Source: Ponticaulis koreensis DSM 19734 (lineage in GTDB: Bacteria > Pseudomonadota > Alphaproteobacteria > Caulobacterales > Hyphomonadaceae). From it: DNA of 64,000 bases. The position numbers and the translations under genes were made by a program. The notes below the pieces were generated by a model. That model saw only the letters and a program-made list of their open reading frames with translations, was not told the origin of the DNA and ran no database searches. Below are positions 25,439 to 34,192 of this stretch, piece after piece; within the stretch, counting starts at the first letter, position 1, and each line of letters opens with the position of its first letter. Location: contig NZ_ATVJ01000001.1 in NCBI RefSeq assembly GCF_000420665.1, forward strand, positions 1,807,588 to 1,871,587, in the 5' to 3' direction.

Positions 25439-26263
25439 ATGGCGAGTGTGAATACCAACTATGGCGCTATGGTTGCGCTGCAACAGCTGAACAACACAAA
25501 CTCTCAGCTCGAAACAACCCAAACTCGTATCAATACGGGTATGAAAGTTGCGTCTGCTAAGGACAACGGCGCTATCTTCGCAATTGCTCAGGGTATGCGC
25601 TCTGATGTTGCCGGTTTTGGCGTTGTTAAAGAATCCATCGACCGCACAAGTTCTACTGTCGACGTTGCTATTGCTGCTGGCGAAGCTGTCGGCGACCTTC
25701 TCATCGACATGAAAGAGAAAGCGCTTGGTGCTGCTGACGGATCACTCACAACATCTCAGCGTGCAGCGTTCAACGAAGACTTCAAAGCGCTTCGTGACCA
25801 GATCGGCACAATTGTCAGCAACGCTGAATTCAATGGCGTGAACCTCATCAACAACTCTACAGCTGGTGTGGAAGCTCTGGCTGATGCGGATGGCGGTTCT
25901 ACTATCACCGTTGCAGACGAAAACCTGTCTCTCGGTGGTGGAGTTGTGACACTGGCTGCGACAGCATCTCTTGATACTGTGACAAACGCTTCTGCAGCGG
26001 TTGGCACGATCGAAACCTCGCTGGACAACCTGAACCAGGCGCTCGCTCGCCTCGGTACGGCGTCTAAAGCGCTCGGCATCCACGGCGACTTCGTTCAGAA
26101 GCTGTCTGACGTGACCGAGAAAGGTATCGGCAACCTGGTCGATGCGGACCTCGCAAAAGAATCTGCGAAACTTCAGGCCCTGCAAACCAAGCAACAGCTT
26201 GGTGTTCAGGCTCTGTCTATCGCGAACTCTTCTGCAGGTATTGCATTGTCCTTCTTCCGATAG
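25439..26263 (+). CDS. Flagellin 4
   Basis: A 274-residue flagellin of the FFR-ending group with flagellins 2 and 3, less identical to them at DNA level. Differences include NNTNSQLE near the start and SSAGIALSFFR at the end. GGATCGCTAAA precedes the ATG. It is followed by a hairpin without a good T run, so some transcripts may read through into flaG. Confidence 0.95.
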   Translation: MASVNTNYGAMVALQQLNNTNSQLETTQTRINTGMKVASAKDNGAIFAIAQGMRSDVAGFGVVKESIDRTSSTVDVAIAAGEAVGDLLIDMKEKALGAADGSLTTSQRAAFNEDFKALRDQIGTIVSNAEFNGVNLINNSTAGVEALADADGGSTITVADENLSLGGGVVTLAATASLDTVTNASAAVGTIETSLDNLNQALARLGTASKALGIHGDFVQKLSDVTEKGIGNLVDADLAKESAKLQALQTKQQLGVQALSIANSSAGIALSFFR

Positions 26264-26276
26264 AGGCAAGGGTATC

Positions 26277-26304
26277 GGGGCCGGTGATCTTATTCATCGG
26301 CTCC
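26277..26304 (+). terminator. Hairpin between flagellin 4 and flaG
   Basis: An 11-bp stem (GGGGCCGGTGA/TCATCGGCTCC, two wobble pairs) with a 6-base loop. It is followed by GGTCCTTCC rather than a T run, so it may attenuate or stabilise the message rather than stop it. Confidence 0.4.
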
Positions 26305-26335
26305 GGTCCTTCCTTCCACGGTTAGGAGACACACA

Positions 26336-26713
26336 ATGTCAGGAGATCTCAAACTTACCCCGGTATCTGGCGCATTGGCCGCTGATATCAAACAGGAGCG
26401 TTTCGCGTTTCGCGAAGCTTCAGGCCAGGAAGAGCAGTCTGCAGTATCCGATGTCCGCAAGGCAGAAGACGCGGAGACAACAGACCCGGCCGAACAAAGA
26501 CGCCAGCTTCTTAAAGAAGCGCTGGAAGAAACTAAAAACGCACCCGATGGTAGACTCGTCATCGAACGCGATGAAGATACTGGAAAGTATGTCCAGAAGG
26601 TTCTTGATCCAACGTCCGGTGAAGTTCTTAAACAATGGCCGGAAGAGCAGTTTCTCGAGCTCGCAAAGTCTATGGGCGAAGCTTACGGACTGATTGTTGA
26701 TCGCCAGGTCTGA
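26336..26713 (+). CDS. flaG: FlaG family flagellar protein
   Basis: 125 residues. The C-terminal 60 residues match the FlaG family: RLVIERDEDTGKYVQKVLD then SGEVLKQWPEEQFLELAKS. The N-terminal half is charged and probably disordered. FlaG-family proteins affect filament length or assembly. It sits between flagellins 4 and 5, with GGAGA before the ATG and no clear promoter of its own, so it is probably co-transcribed with flagellin 4. Confidence 0.85.
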   Translation: MSGDLKLTPVSGALAADIKQERFAFREASGQEEQSAVSDVRKAEDAETTDPAEQRRQLLKEALEETKNAPDGRLVIERDEDTGKYVQKVLDPTSGEVLKQWPEEQFLELAKSMGEAYGLIVDRQV

Positions 26714-26764
26714 ACCCGATCCGACGAATACCTGAGAAACTTTTTTCTCTTTGCCAACGTTTAT

Positions 26765-26772
26765 TTAACCAT
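26765..26772 (+). promoter_or_regulatory. TTAACCAT half-site upstream of flagellin 5
   Basis: A TTAACCAT copy 58 bp before the flagellin 5 start. No GG-N10-GC sigma-54 pair is visible in this 117-bp gap, unlike flagellins 1-4. Direct CtrA control is one possibility. Confidence 0.45.
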
Positions 26773-26830
26773 CACGAGCGAAACCTTTACTCCGAGGCAG
26801 GAAATTTAGCTTCCCTGCGGGAGAGAACTT

Positions 26831-27664
26831 ATGGTTTCGAGTGTACATACAAATTCAGCTGCAATGAGCGCATTGCAGGTTCTGAACAAAACCAATAGTG
26901 ATCTTGAGCAGACCCAAAACCGGGTCGCTAGCGGGTATAAAGTCGGCGGCGCCAGAGACGACTCAGCGGTTTTTGCGGTTGCGCAAGGCATGCGGGGCGA
27001 CATCGGGGCACTTGCCGCGGTTCGAACTAGTCTGGATCGCGCCAACTCCATTGTTGACGTCGCGATTGCCGGTAGTGAATCCATTTCTGACTTGTTGATT
27101 GAGCTACGCTCGAAAGCGCTTGCGGCTTCCGATACGTCGATTAACGGCGCGGCGCGTTCTGCATATGATGAAGATTTCAAATCGCTCATCAGCCAGATCA
27201 GTACGATCATCAACAACTCTGAATTCGACGGCGCGAACCTTCTCGATGGCTCGCAGACGAACGGAATCGGCTTCATTGCTGACATCGACTCGACTGATCA
27301 GATCACTCTGGATACTGAAAATCTGTCACTTGGCGGATCAATTATCACCTTCGCGGCTACGGCAAGTCTTGGCACAGCAACGCTGGCGTCCGGCCTTGTC
27401 AGCACGATTGATACAAGCCTGAGCAATGTGAACGCAGCTCTGTCCCGCCTCGGCGCGACGGCCAACCGCGTTGATACACATGTCAGCTTCGTATCCAAAC
27501 TCAGCGATAGTCTTGAGCAAGGCGTGGGTAACCTCGTCGATGCTGACCTCTCCAAAGAGAGTGCGCGACTGCAGGCCTTGCAGGTTAAACAACAGCTCGG
27601 CGTTCAGGCGCTGTCTATTGCGAACCAGAATTCTCAGACGATCCTTTCCCTCTTCCAGGGATAG
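26831..27664 (+). CDS. Flagellin 5 (divergent)
   Basis: A 277-residue flagellin and the most divergent of the five. It starts MVSSVHTNSAAMSALQVLN, has RVASGYKVGGARDDSA in place of the RINTG segment and ends LFQG. Conserved D0/D1 elements (LQALQVKQQLGVQALSIANQ) show that it remains an assembly-competent flagellin. It lacks the sigma-54/ftr arrangement, so it is probably made at a different time or amount, perhaps as the hook-proximal subunit. Confidence 0.94.
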   Translation: MVSSVHTNSAAMSALQVLNKTNSDLEQTQNRVASGYKVGGARDDSAVFAVAQGMRGDIGALAAVRTSLDRANSIVDVAIAGSESISDLLIELRSKALAASDTSINGAARSAYDEDFKSLISQISTIINNSEFDGANLLDGSQTNGIGFIADIDSTDQITLDTENLSLGGSIITFAATASLGTATLASGLVSTIDTSLSNVNAALSRLGATANRVDTHVSFVSKLSDSLEQGVGNLVDADLSKESARLQALQVKQQLGVQALSIANQNSQTILSLFQG

Positions 27665-27720
27665 GGCATCTGACATCTTTTCAGCGATTATGGATCTGGT
27701 CTTCCCTAGTCGCTTTACTT

Positions 27721-27756
27721 GGGTCCGGAGTAATTCTCCGGACCCATTTTTCTTTT
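27721..27756 (+). terminator. Terminator of flagellin 5
   Basis: GGGTCCGGAG-TAATT-CTCCGGACCC is a perfect 10-bp stem followed by ATTTTTCTTTT. The antiporter gene converges on it from the other side. Confidence 0.92.
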
Positions 27757-27759
27757 AAA

Positions 27760-29505
27760 TCAGGCGTCTTCACTCGACTTGGTGTGATAGGCTTCTTCGC
27801 GTTCAGTCGCGAGAAGCGCACGTACGGTTTCATATTCATAGCCGAAACTGCGCAGCGCATTACCCGATAACTGAAGACCTGTTTCGACAACTTCCGGAAC
27901 GACATAGTTTGCGCCAGCGCGCTCCAACTCTGTCGCGTGCAAGGCATCGTGCGCCCGCGCAAGGATTGGAATATCAGGACGAACCGCGCGCACCGACCGC
28001 ACCAGCATTTCTGTAATCTGCGGATTATCGACGGTGATGATAAAGACAGATGCGCCTTCCAGACCTACCGAATGGAGAAGTTCTGGCCGTGACGCATCGC
28101 CCAGATAGGCGCGGTAACCAGCCTCGCGCGCGTTAGAGACTAGCCGCGCATTCATATCCAGCGCGACAACATCGGCCGATTCCTGAGACAGAATTCGCGC
28201 CACAACCTCGCCGACGCGACCAAACCCGGCGAGCAGGACGTGGCCCTGATGATCAGAAAAGTCTTTAACTTCCTCGGCGACGGGTGCGTCATCAGGCAGT
28301 GTCTTTTTGGCGAGGAATTGCCCGATCTTCGACATTGCGGGAATGCAGAGCATAGATAAGCCGGCGATTGCGGTAAGCGGCGCGGCGATTTCTGATGGTA
28401 GAATGCCAGTCGCTGATGCCGTTGCGACGACGACGAACGCAAACTCGCCGGCAGGCGCCAGAAGGAATGCACTCTCAATTGCGACAGCGTTATCCTTGTT
28501 CAGAATGCGCACGGCACCGTAAGCGGCGACAAGTTTTACGCTGATCAGAATGACCAGACCGAGTACAATGGTCAGCGGCTGAGATGCGATGGCAGGTAAG
28601 TCGAGCCCCATGCCGACTGTCATAAAGAAGAGGCCGAGCAGAATGCCTTTGAACGGCTCCAGATCGACCTCTGTCTGGTGTTTGAATTCTGTCTCACCGA
28701 GCAGAAGACCAGCCAGAAAAGCACCCAGCGCCAATGACAGGCCAGCGCTGGCGGTAATGGCCGCGGCACCAACAACGGTCAGCAGTGTGAGCGCCATAAG
28801 GAAATCACGTCCACCGGCAATGGCGACCATTTTGAACAGGCGACGCAGCACGAATTTGCCTATAAAGAAGATCACGGCAATGGCGATAACGCCCTGAATA
28901 AAGGCCTGCAAAAGCACGGATGTGAGGTTCGCGCCTTCTCCAATATTTAGAAGGCCAACAAAGATCAGGATCGGGGCAACCAGAATGTCCTGAAACAATA
29001 GAACGCCGAAGCTCGTCCGACCGACCGGTTTTGCCGCGATTTTCTCTTCGACCAGAACCTGCATGACAATTGCAGTGGAGGAGAGGGCGAGCGCCAGACC
29101 GCAGACAATCGCAACGCTAGGGTCGGGAATGATGAGCCAGAACGCAATTGCCGCGAGCGACAGCGCGCTGACGGAGGCTTGCATGCCGCCAACGCCGAAC
29201 ACGGTTTTCTTCAACGCCCAGAGCTTCTCGAAAGAGAATTCCAGTCCCAGAAGAAACAGAAGGAAGAGCACGCCCAGCTCTGCAAACGGAGCGGCGGCTT
29301 CTGGTTCGGATATCGAAATATATTCCAGAACGGGCCAATGCTCGGCCAGCATGCCGACGCCGAACGGGCCGAGCGCGAGGCCGGATACCATGAAGCCGAT
29401 GACGGCAGGCAGTTTCAGAAAGCGGAAGAAGGGAACGGCCACGCCTGCAGCGAACAGGAACACCATTGCGTCCTTGATGAGGATTTCTTCGCCTGCCGTT
29501 GCCAT
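27760..29505 (-). CDS. CPA2 monovalent cation:proton antiporter with TrkA-N domain
   Basis: 581 residues. About 12-13 membrane helices span residues 1-390, with CPA2/KefB-like features (FLKLPAVIGFMVSGLALGP, FLLFLLGLEFSFEKLW). Residues about 405-520 form a TrkA-N/RCK nucleotide-binding domain (VLLAGFGRVGEVVARIL). This is the KefB/RosB layout, potassium or sodium efflux gated by a cytosolic ligand. The ATG follows GGGGGTGA. Ion and ligand specificity are not readable. It is monocistronic between the flagellin array and marC. Confidence 0.9.
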   Translation of the reverse strand: MATAGEEILIKDAMVFLFAAGVAVPFFRFLKLPAVIGFMVSGLALGPFGVGMLAEHWPVLEYISISEPEAAAPFAELGVLFLLFLLGLEFSFEKLWALKKTVFGVGGMQASVSALSLAAIAFWLIIPDPSVAIVCGLALALSSTAIVMQVLVEEKIAAKPVGRTSFGVLLFQDILVAPILIFVGLLNIGEGANLTSVLLQAFIQGVIAIAVIFFIGKFVLRRLFKMVAIAGGRDFLMALTLLTVVGAAAITASAGLSLALGAFLAGLLLGETEFKHQTEVDLEPFKGILLGLFFMTVGMGLDLPAIASQPLTIVLGLVILISVKLVAAYGAVRILNKDNAVAIESAFLLAPAGEFAFVVVATASATGILPSEIAAPLTAIAGLSMLCIPAMSKIGQFLAKKTLPDDAPVAEEVKDFSDHQGHVLLAGFGRVGEVVARILSQESADVVALDMNARLVSNAREAGYRAYLGDASRPELLHSVGLEGASVFIITVDNPQITEMLVRSVRAVRPDIPILARAHDALHATELERAGANYVVPEVVETGLQLSGNALRSFGYEYETVRALLATEREEAYHTKSSEDA

Positions 29506-29734
29506 AGTTCAATCACCCCCTGAATCGCTGATATGTATGGTTTACCAGCTTTGCGGCGCGGTGAAGAGGTGGGAGACTTAAAAGAGTGCTGCGGTATACT
29601 TTCGCATTATTTTGCTTCAGAAATGCAGGCGAGCCGCTTTATTCGTGCTCAAGTGGTTCGATGCAGTGAAAAGTTCAATTCAGATATGCAAATTTAGCGC
29701 TTGAACTTTGCCGCTAAAGGCGTAGAGGGGCGTC

Positions 29735-30376
29735 ATGTCTCAGGATCTTATCTCTCTTTTCTCGGCAAGTTTTGTCACCTTCTTCGTGCTGGTGGACGCG
29801 CTGGGCGTTGCCCCTGTTTTCGCATCCATGACGGCACCTGGTGGGCCTGCCTATTCGCGCAAGATGGCGATCAAGTCGGTCTTTGTGGCGACCATTATCG
29901 TGTTTGCGTTCGCCTTCGGTGGCTCATGGCTGCTTGAGAAGATGCATATCTCTATCGATGCGTTCCGTGCAGCCGGTGGTTTGCTGCTCTTTCTGATCGC
30001 GCTGGACATGGTGTTTGAGAAGCGTACTGAGCGCCGTGAGCATCGTGCAGAGGCGCATATGGCCGAACACGAAGATCTGGACGATATCTCTGTCTTCCCG
30101 CTTGGTATTCCAATGCTTGCTGGGCCGGGCACGATCGCGACGGCTATGCTCTATATGAGCAACTCAGACAGTATTGCGCAGCAGGGCGTGGTTCTCGCCG
30201 CCTTTGCGCTGAACATGCTGGTCTGCCTTGTCATGTTCCTGCTTGCTGGTCCGCTTGTTCGTATGATGGGTGACAGTGTGGCAGGTGGTCTTACCCGTAT
30301 CCTCGGCGTCATTCTGGCGGCGCTGTCTGTTCAGCTGCTGATCGATGGCATTAAGGGCGCGTTCAATCTCGTTTAA
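29735..30376 (+). CDS. MarC family integral membrane protein
   Basis: A 213-residue MarC/UPF0056 protein with six predicted membrane helices. The family pattern is clear: FFVLVDALGVAPVFASMT in helix 1, AGGLLLFLIALDM, and the second repeat FPLGIPMLAGPGTIATAML. The function of the family is unsettled. It ends at a bidirectional terminator shared with pseB. Confidence 0.9.
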   Translation: MSQDLISLFSASFVTFFVLVDALGVAPVFASMTAPGGPAYSRKMAIKSVFVATIIVFAFAFGGSWLLEKMHISIDAFRAAGGLLLFLIALDMVFEKRTERREHRAEAHMAEHEDLDDISVFPLGIPMLAGPGTIATAMLYMSNSDSIAQQGVVLAAFALNMLVCLVMFLLAGPLVRMMGDSVAGGLTRILGVILAALSVQLLIDGIKGAFNLV

Positions 30377-30380
30377 ACGA

Positions 30381-30416
30381 AAAATGCCGCCTCCATTCGG
30401 AAGCGGCATTTTTTTT
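30381..30416. terminator. Bidirectional terminator between marC and pseB
   Basis: AATGCCGC and GCGGCATT pair across a 12-base loop, with TTTTTTTT on the plus strand and TTTTCG on the minus strand. Confidence 0.9.
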
Positions 30417-30433
30417 GGTTCTTGTCTGGGGCG

Positions 30434-31549
30434 TTAGCCGGCCTTACTGACGTCTGACGTCGGTGCGAGTGGAAGCTCGCCCATTTCAGGGAAGGCCGCC
30501 TGCAACATGCCCAGAAGGCCGCGCGCATCCATGCGCTCAGGGTTGCGGTTAGACGCATAATAGAAGCCGTCTTCCATCTGGCTTGCGCCGCGTTCCAGCC
30601 ATTTCGCCATCAGCTTCTCATCGAGCGCTGGCAGGATTGCGAAACGGTCAGGGATTTCGATGGTCGAACGGCCATCATCTTCGGCAACCATGGTTTCGTG
30701 CAGCTTCTCGCCCGGGCGAATACCGATCACTTTGTGCGGCAAATGAGGAGCGACAGACTTTGCCAGCTCAACCACAGTCGTAGATGGGATTTTCGGAACG
30801 AAGATTTCCCCGCCTTCCATTAATTCGAGGCTGGAGAGCACGAAGTTCACGCCTTGCTCCAGCGTGATCCAGAAGCGTGTCATGCGCTCGTCTGTGATTG
30901 GCAGGTGATCTGCACCCTCTGCAACCAGTTTCTTGAAGAATGGAACGACAGAGCCGCGAGAGCCGACAACATTGCCGTAACGCACAACCGAGAAGCGGCA
31001 GCCATTGCGACCGGAAAGGTTATTGGCCGCTGCGAAAATCTTGTCGGAGGCCAGCTTGGTCGCGCCATAAAGGTTAATCGGGCTGGCCGCTTTGTCGGTG
31101 GAAAGTGCCACAACCTTCTGCACGCCAGCACGGATGCAGGCATTCACAACGTTCTCTGCGCCCATAATATTGGTTTTGACGCATTCCATCGGGTTGTATT
31201 CAGCGATTGGAACATGCTTCAGCGCGGCTGCGTGAATTACGAAATCAATGTCGCGCATTGCCATTTCAAGGCGGGCCTGATCGCGAACATCGCCGATAAA
31301 GTACCGCAGAAACTCATGTTTCTGCATCGGAAACTCCTGAGCCATCTCGTATTGCTTCAGCTCGTCGCGAGAGAATATAACAAGGCGGCGTGGCGTCCAG
31401 TTGTCGGTGATGATCTTGACGAGCTTCTTGCCGAAAGAGCCAGTACCCCCTGTAATCAGGATGGATTTTCCATTGAGGTCTGGAAATGGCGTACGGAAAT
31501 CGCGTGTGATCCCCTGGAGATCAAGGTCGGAAGCTGCTGCGATACTCAT
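30434..31549 (-). CDS. pseB: UDP-GlcNAc 4,6-dehydratase (inverting) PseB
   Basis: 371 residues. It catalyses the first step of pseudaminic-acid synthesis, converting UDP-GlcNAc to the 4-keto-6-deoxy sugar. The NAD(P) loop is GGTGSFG at residues 34-40. The catalytic region LSTDKAASPINLYGATK holds the Asp-Lys and Tyr residues typical of inverting dehydratases. It matches Caulobacter FlmA. The start at 31549 is favoured because AAGGGG lies nine bases before it; an in-frame ATG at 31576 would put that site inside the gene. It is divergent from the five-gene sugar operon. Confidence 0.92.
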   Translation of the reverse strand: MSIAAASDLDLQGITRDFRTPFPDLNGKSILITGGTGSFGKKLVKIITDNWTPRRLVIFSRDELKQYEMAQEFPMQKHEFLRYFIGDVRDQARLEMAMRDIDFVIHAAALKHVPIAEYNPMECVKTNIMGAENVVNACIRAGVQKVVALSTDKAASPINLYGATKLASDKIFAAANNLSGRNGCRFSVVRYGNVVGSRGSVVPFFKKLVAEGADHLPITDERMTRFWITLEQGVNFVLSSLELMEGGEIFVPKIPSTTVVELAKSVAPHLPHKVIGIRPGEKLHETMVAEDDGRSTIEIPDRFAILPALDEKLMAKWLERGASQMEDGFYYASNRNPERMDARGLLGMLQAAFPEMGELPLAPTSDVSKAG

Positions 31550-31650
31550 GGTCTGAACCCCTTCAATTTGGTTCAAATTTGTTCTTTCGGTTAAAGATAT
31601 GCGTGCTTTGCTTTACCAATCCTTAGCGCCTGAAATGTTTAACTACGCGC

Positions 31651-32523
31651 ATGATACGCGCACCTGTTTCCGTTGTGCTCTGTGCACGCAACGAAGCGAG
31701 CCGGATTGAGAAATCGATCCGGGCTATTGAGGCGTGCCAGCCGGACGAGCTGATTGTCGTGGATGGCGGCTCGACAGACGACACTGTCGCGATTGCTGAA
31801 CGTCTCGGCGCGAAGGTTATCCGCTCCGGTGGACGTGGCCTCGCACCCGACCGTCAGCTAGGGGCCGACCATGCCGCGCACGATCTCATCGCCTTTATTG
31901 ATGCCGACCACCGTCCTGCGCCGGATGCGCTCGTTTCGCTCCAGCGAGACATGGAAGAGTTCGGTCTGGATGTCGTTCAGGCGGGTGTCGGTATTGAAGA
32001 TAATGGCTTCTGGAACCGTGCAGAGCATGACGCGATGGCGGTCTTCCAGCACCAGCCGGGGTCGCGCTCTCTGATGATCGGTGTCGCGCCAACCCTCTAC
32101 CGCAAAGAGGTATTGCAGGCCGTTCGCTTTGATGAAGTGAATAAAGACCAGTCCGATGATGCAGACCTGTTCAAGCGTATCGTCGACACGGGCCGGTTCA
32201 CATTCGGAGTAGGGCGCACTATTGTGCCGCAATATCACCACCCTGAATTCTCCGATTATATGGGTAAGTTCCGTTGGTATGGACGCCGCGATGCCGAGTT
32301 CATCCGCACCCATCCGGACCGTGCCCATTCCATGTATTTTCATCTGTTCGTTCGCTACCCGATCTGGCGGCCGATCAAATCTGTTTTCACCGGCCGTCCA
32401 CGCGCCGCGATCTATTTCTGGGTCTGCGGGCTGACGCGTCTTGGTGTCGTAATCTCGAAGCGCACGCAGGCCCTGTTCTCACGGCCTCAGACGCAACCTT
32501 CAGAATCCGGAGATGCAGCATGA
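31651..32523 (+). CDS. Family 2 glycosyltransferase
   Basis: 290 residues. A GT-A fold with VSVVLCARNEASRIE at the start, the nucleotide-binding VVDGGSTDDT and a DxD-type FIDADH near residue 90. A hydrophobic patch near residues 248-265 suggests membrane association. First gene of an operon whose members overlap by 1-49 bases. It may move a sugar on a lipid carrier or in an O-antigen-like glycan; a direct role in flagellin glycosylation is not shown. Confidence 0.85.
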   Translation: MIRAPVSVVLCARNEASRIEKSIRAIEACQPDELIVVDGGSTDDTVAIAERLGAKVIRSGGRGLAPDRQLGADHAAHDLIAFIDADHRPAPDALVSLQRDMEEFGLDVVQAGVGIEDNGFWNRAEHDAMAVFQHQPGSRSLMIGVAPTLYRKEVLQAVRFDEVNKDQSDDADLFKRIVDTGRFTFGVGRTIVPQYHHPEFSDYMGKFRWYGRRDAEFIRTHPDRAHSMYFHLFVRYPIWRPIKSVFTGRPRAAIYFWVCGLTRLGVVISKRTQALFSRPQTQPSESGDAA

Positions 32524-33302
32524 CGCTTGCGGTTATCGTTCAGGCCCGCATGGGCTCTTCCCGTTGCCCGGGCAAGGTGATGATGGATCTTGGCGGCGAG
32601 CCATTCCTGAAGCGCTGCCTTGATCGCTGCGACCAGATACCTGGTGCGGATATGGTCGTGGTCGCAGTGCCTGATCTGGCTCAGGACGATCCTGTCGCTG
32701 AAGCTGCTGAAAGCTGGGGCTATAAGGTTGTGCGCGGTCCTGAAAAGGACGTTCTCGCCCGTTATGCGCTGGCGGCGCGTGAGGTGATCGCAACGGCCGT
32801 TATGCGTGTGACGTCGGATTGCCCGCTTATTGATCCGGAAATCTGCGGCGAGACGATCCGCTTCTGGAAAGAAACGCAGGCTGATTATGGCTGCAACAAC
32901 ATGCCTCCGGGCTTTCCGCATGGGCTGGACTGCGAAGTTTTCCATGCCGGCCATCTGCATGCTGCTAATCATCTGGCCGAAGATCCGTATGAGCGTGAAC
33001 ACGTCACGCCCTGGATTCGCAATCATCCAAACCTGACACACGCATCCATCAAAGGTCCGAAAGGGGGCATGGAACGCCTGCGCTGGACACTCGACTATGA
33101 AGAAGATGTCGAAATGTTTCGCGCGCTTTACGCGGCAATGGGCGAGGATGCGCCGTTCGCGCGTGCGGCTGACTATCTGGCTATGTGCATGCGCCGCCCG
33201 GATATTCCGGCGATAAACGACATGCGTATTGATCCGGCGCGACTGGCCGCCGAACAGGAAGCGGACGTGTCTGGCGCAAGTCAGACATCGCTTGCCGCGT
33301 AA
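32520..33302 (+). CDS. Cytidylyltransferase, SpsF/NeuA-like
   Basis: 260 residues. The N-terminus AVIVQARMGSSRCPGKVM is the nucleotide-binding loop of the SpsF/NeuA cytidylyltransferase family, and RVTSDCPLIDPE follows near residue 100. The enzyme would activate the nonulosonic acid to its CMP form, the role of PseF or SpsF. The ATG overlaps the previous stop (ATGA), and its own stop overlaps the next start (TAATG). An upstream in-frame extension into the glycosyltransferase gene is rejected. Confidence 0.85.
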   Translation: MTLAVIVQARMGSSRCPGKVMMDLGGEPFLKRCLDRCDQIPGADMVVVAVPDLAQDDPVAEAAESWGYKVVRGPEKDVLARYALAAREVIATAVMRVTSDCPLIDPEICGETIRFWKETQADYGCNNMPPGFPHGLDCEVFHAGHLHAANHLAEDPYEREHVTPWIRNHPNLTHASIKGPKGGMERLRWTLDYEEDVEMFRALYAAMGEDAPFARAADYLAMCMRRPDIPAINDMRIDPARLAAEQEADVSGASQTSLAA

Positions 33303-34192
33303 TGAGCGTTCTGGTTCTCGGCGCGACCGGCCTTCTGGGCACGGAAGTGATGGCGGTGTTGCAGGAGCGCGGCATTCGCGCACTCGGCGCTGCACGTTCG
33401 GGCGCTGACCTCCAGATTGATGTAACAAACCAGATGGGGCTGTTTCGTCTGCTCTGTCAGACGGATGCTACGGCTGTCATCAACTGCGTTGCGAATGTGA
33501 ACCTTGCCGCCTCCGAAGCCGATCAGGAAATGTCCTATCGTGTGAATGCTGCGCCGGTGGCCGTGCTCGCGGCGTGGAGCCAGCAGACCGAAGGGCGTCT
33601 CATTCACGTCTCAACCGATCAGTTCTTCCGTGGTGAGCCGCGCGAAAAGCATGATGAGAACGCGCTCGTTCACATGATCAATGCCTATGGCGCGTCCAAA
33701 TTCACAGCCGAGACCATGGCGCGCGAAGCACCGAACAGTCTCGTTGTGCGCACCAATATTTGCGGCGCGAAAAAGGGCTTTGGTCGCTGGGCAATCGACA
33801 GCCTGACAAACCGCACGCCTATCGGTGCCTTCACTGACTATTTCACCTCCACCATGCATGTCCGCGCCTGCGCTGAGGGGCTGGTGGACCTGATGGCGAC
33901 GGGCGAGACCGGCGTGATTAATCTGGCATCGCGTGATGTCAGCTCAAAAGAAGAATTCATGCAGGCGCTTGCCGCTGAGCTTGGCATCAATCCGGACTGG
34001 ATGGTGCAGAGTTCCGCGCGCGATATGACGCCGGAACGCGCGCTGTCCTGCGGACTGGATGTCGCGCGGGCCGAAGCCGTTCTGGGCCGCGCCATGCCAA
34101 CCCTTTCGGACACTGTCCGTTCACTCGTTCACGAGGATGCACAATGCGTTACAACCACGAATTCAGCATCGGCGACCGTAAGATCGGCCTGA
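33302..34192 (+). CDS. RmlD-like sugar-nucleotide reductase (SDR)
   Basis: 296 residues of the extended SDR family, closest to dTDP-4-dehydrorhamnose reductases. The NAD(P) motif is GATGLLG at residues 7-13. HVSTDQFFRG and the active-site YGASKFTAE (Tyr-x3-Lys) follow. The rest matches RmlD length. No 4-keto-sugar reductase belongs to the canonical pseudaminic pathway, so its presence here is unusual. Its 3' end overlaps the next gene by 49 bases. Confidence 0.82.
   Translation: MSVLVLGATGLLGTEVMAVLQERGIRALGAARSGADLQIDVTNQMGLFRLLCQTDATAVINCVANVNLAASEADQEMSYRVNAAPVAVLAAWSQQTEGRLIHVSTDQFFRGEPREKHDENALVHMINAYGASKFTAETMAREAPNSLVVRTNICGAKKGFGRWAIDSLTNRTPIGAFTDYFTSTMHVRACAEGLVDLMATGETGVINLASRDVSSKEEFMQALAAELGINPDWMVQSSARDMTPERALSCGLDVARAEAVLGRAMPTLSDTVRSLVHEDAQCVTTTNSASATVRSA

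Noticed and set aside
26714-26830. Sigma-54 promoter for flagellin 5
   Set aside because: Searched for GG-N10-GC; the TTTGCC near 26751 has no GG twelve bases upstream.
21506-27756. Flagellin repeats as a mobile element or CRISPR-like array
   Set aside because: The repeats are gene paralogues with their own promoters and terminators; no transposase, terminal inverted repeats or short spacer structure.
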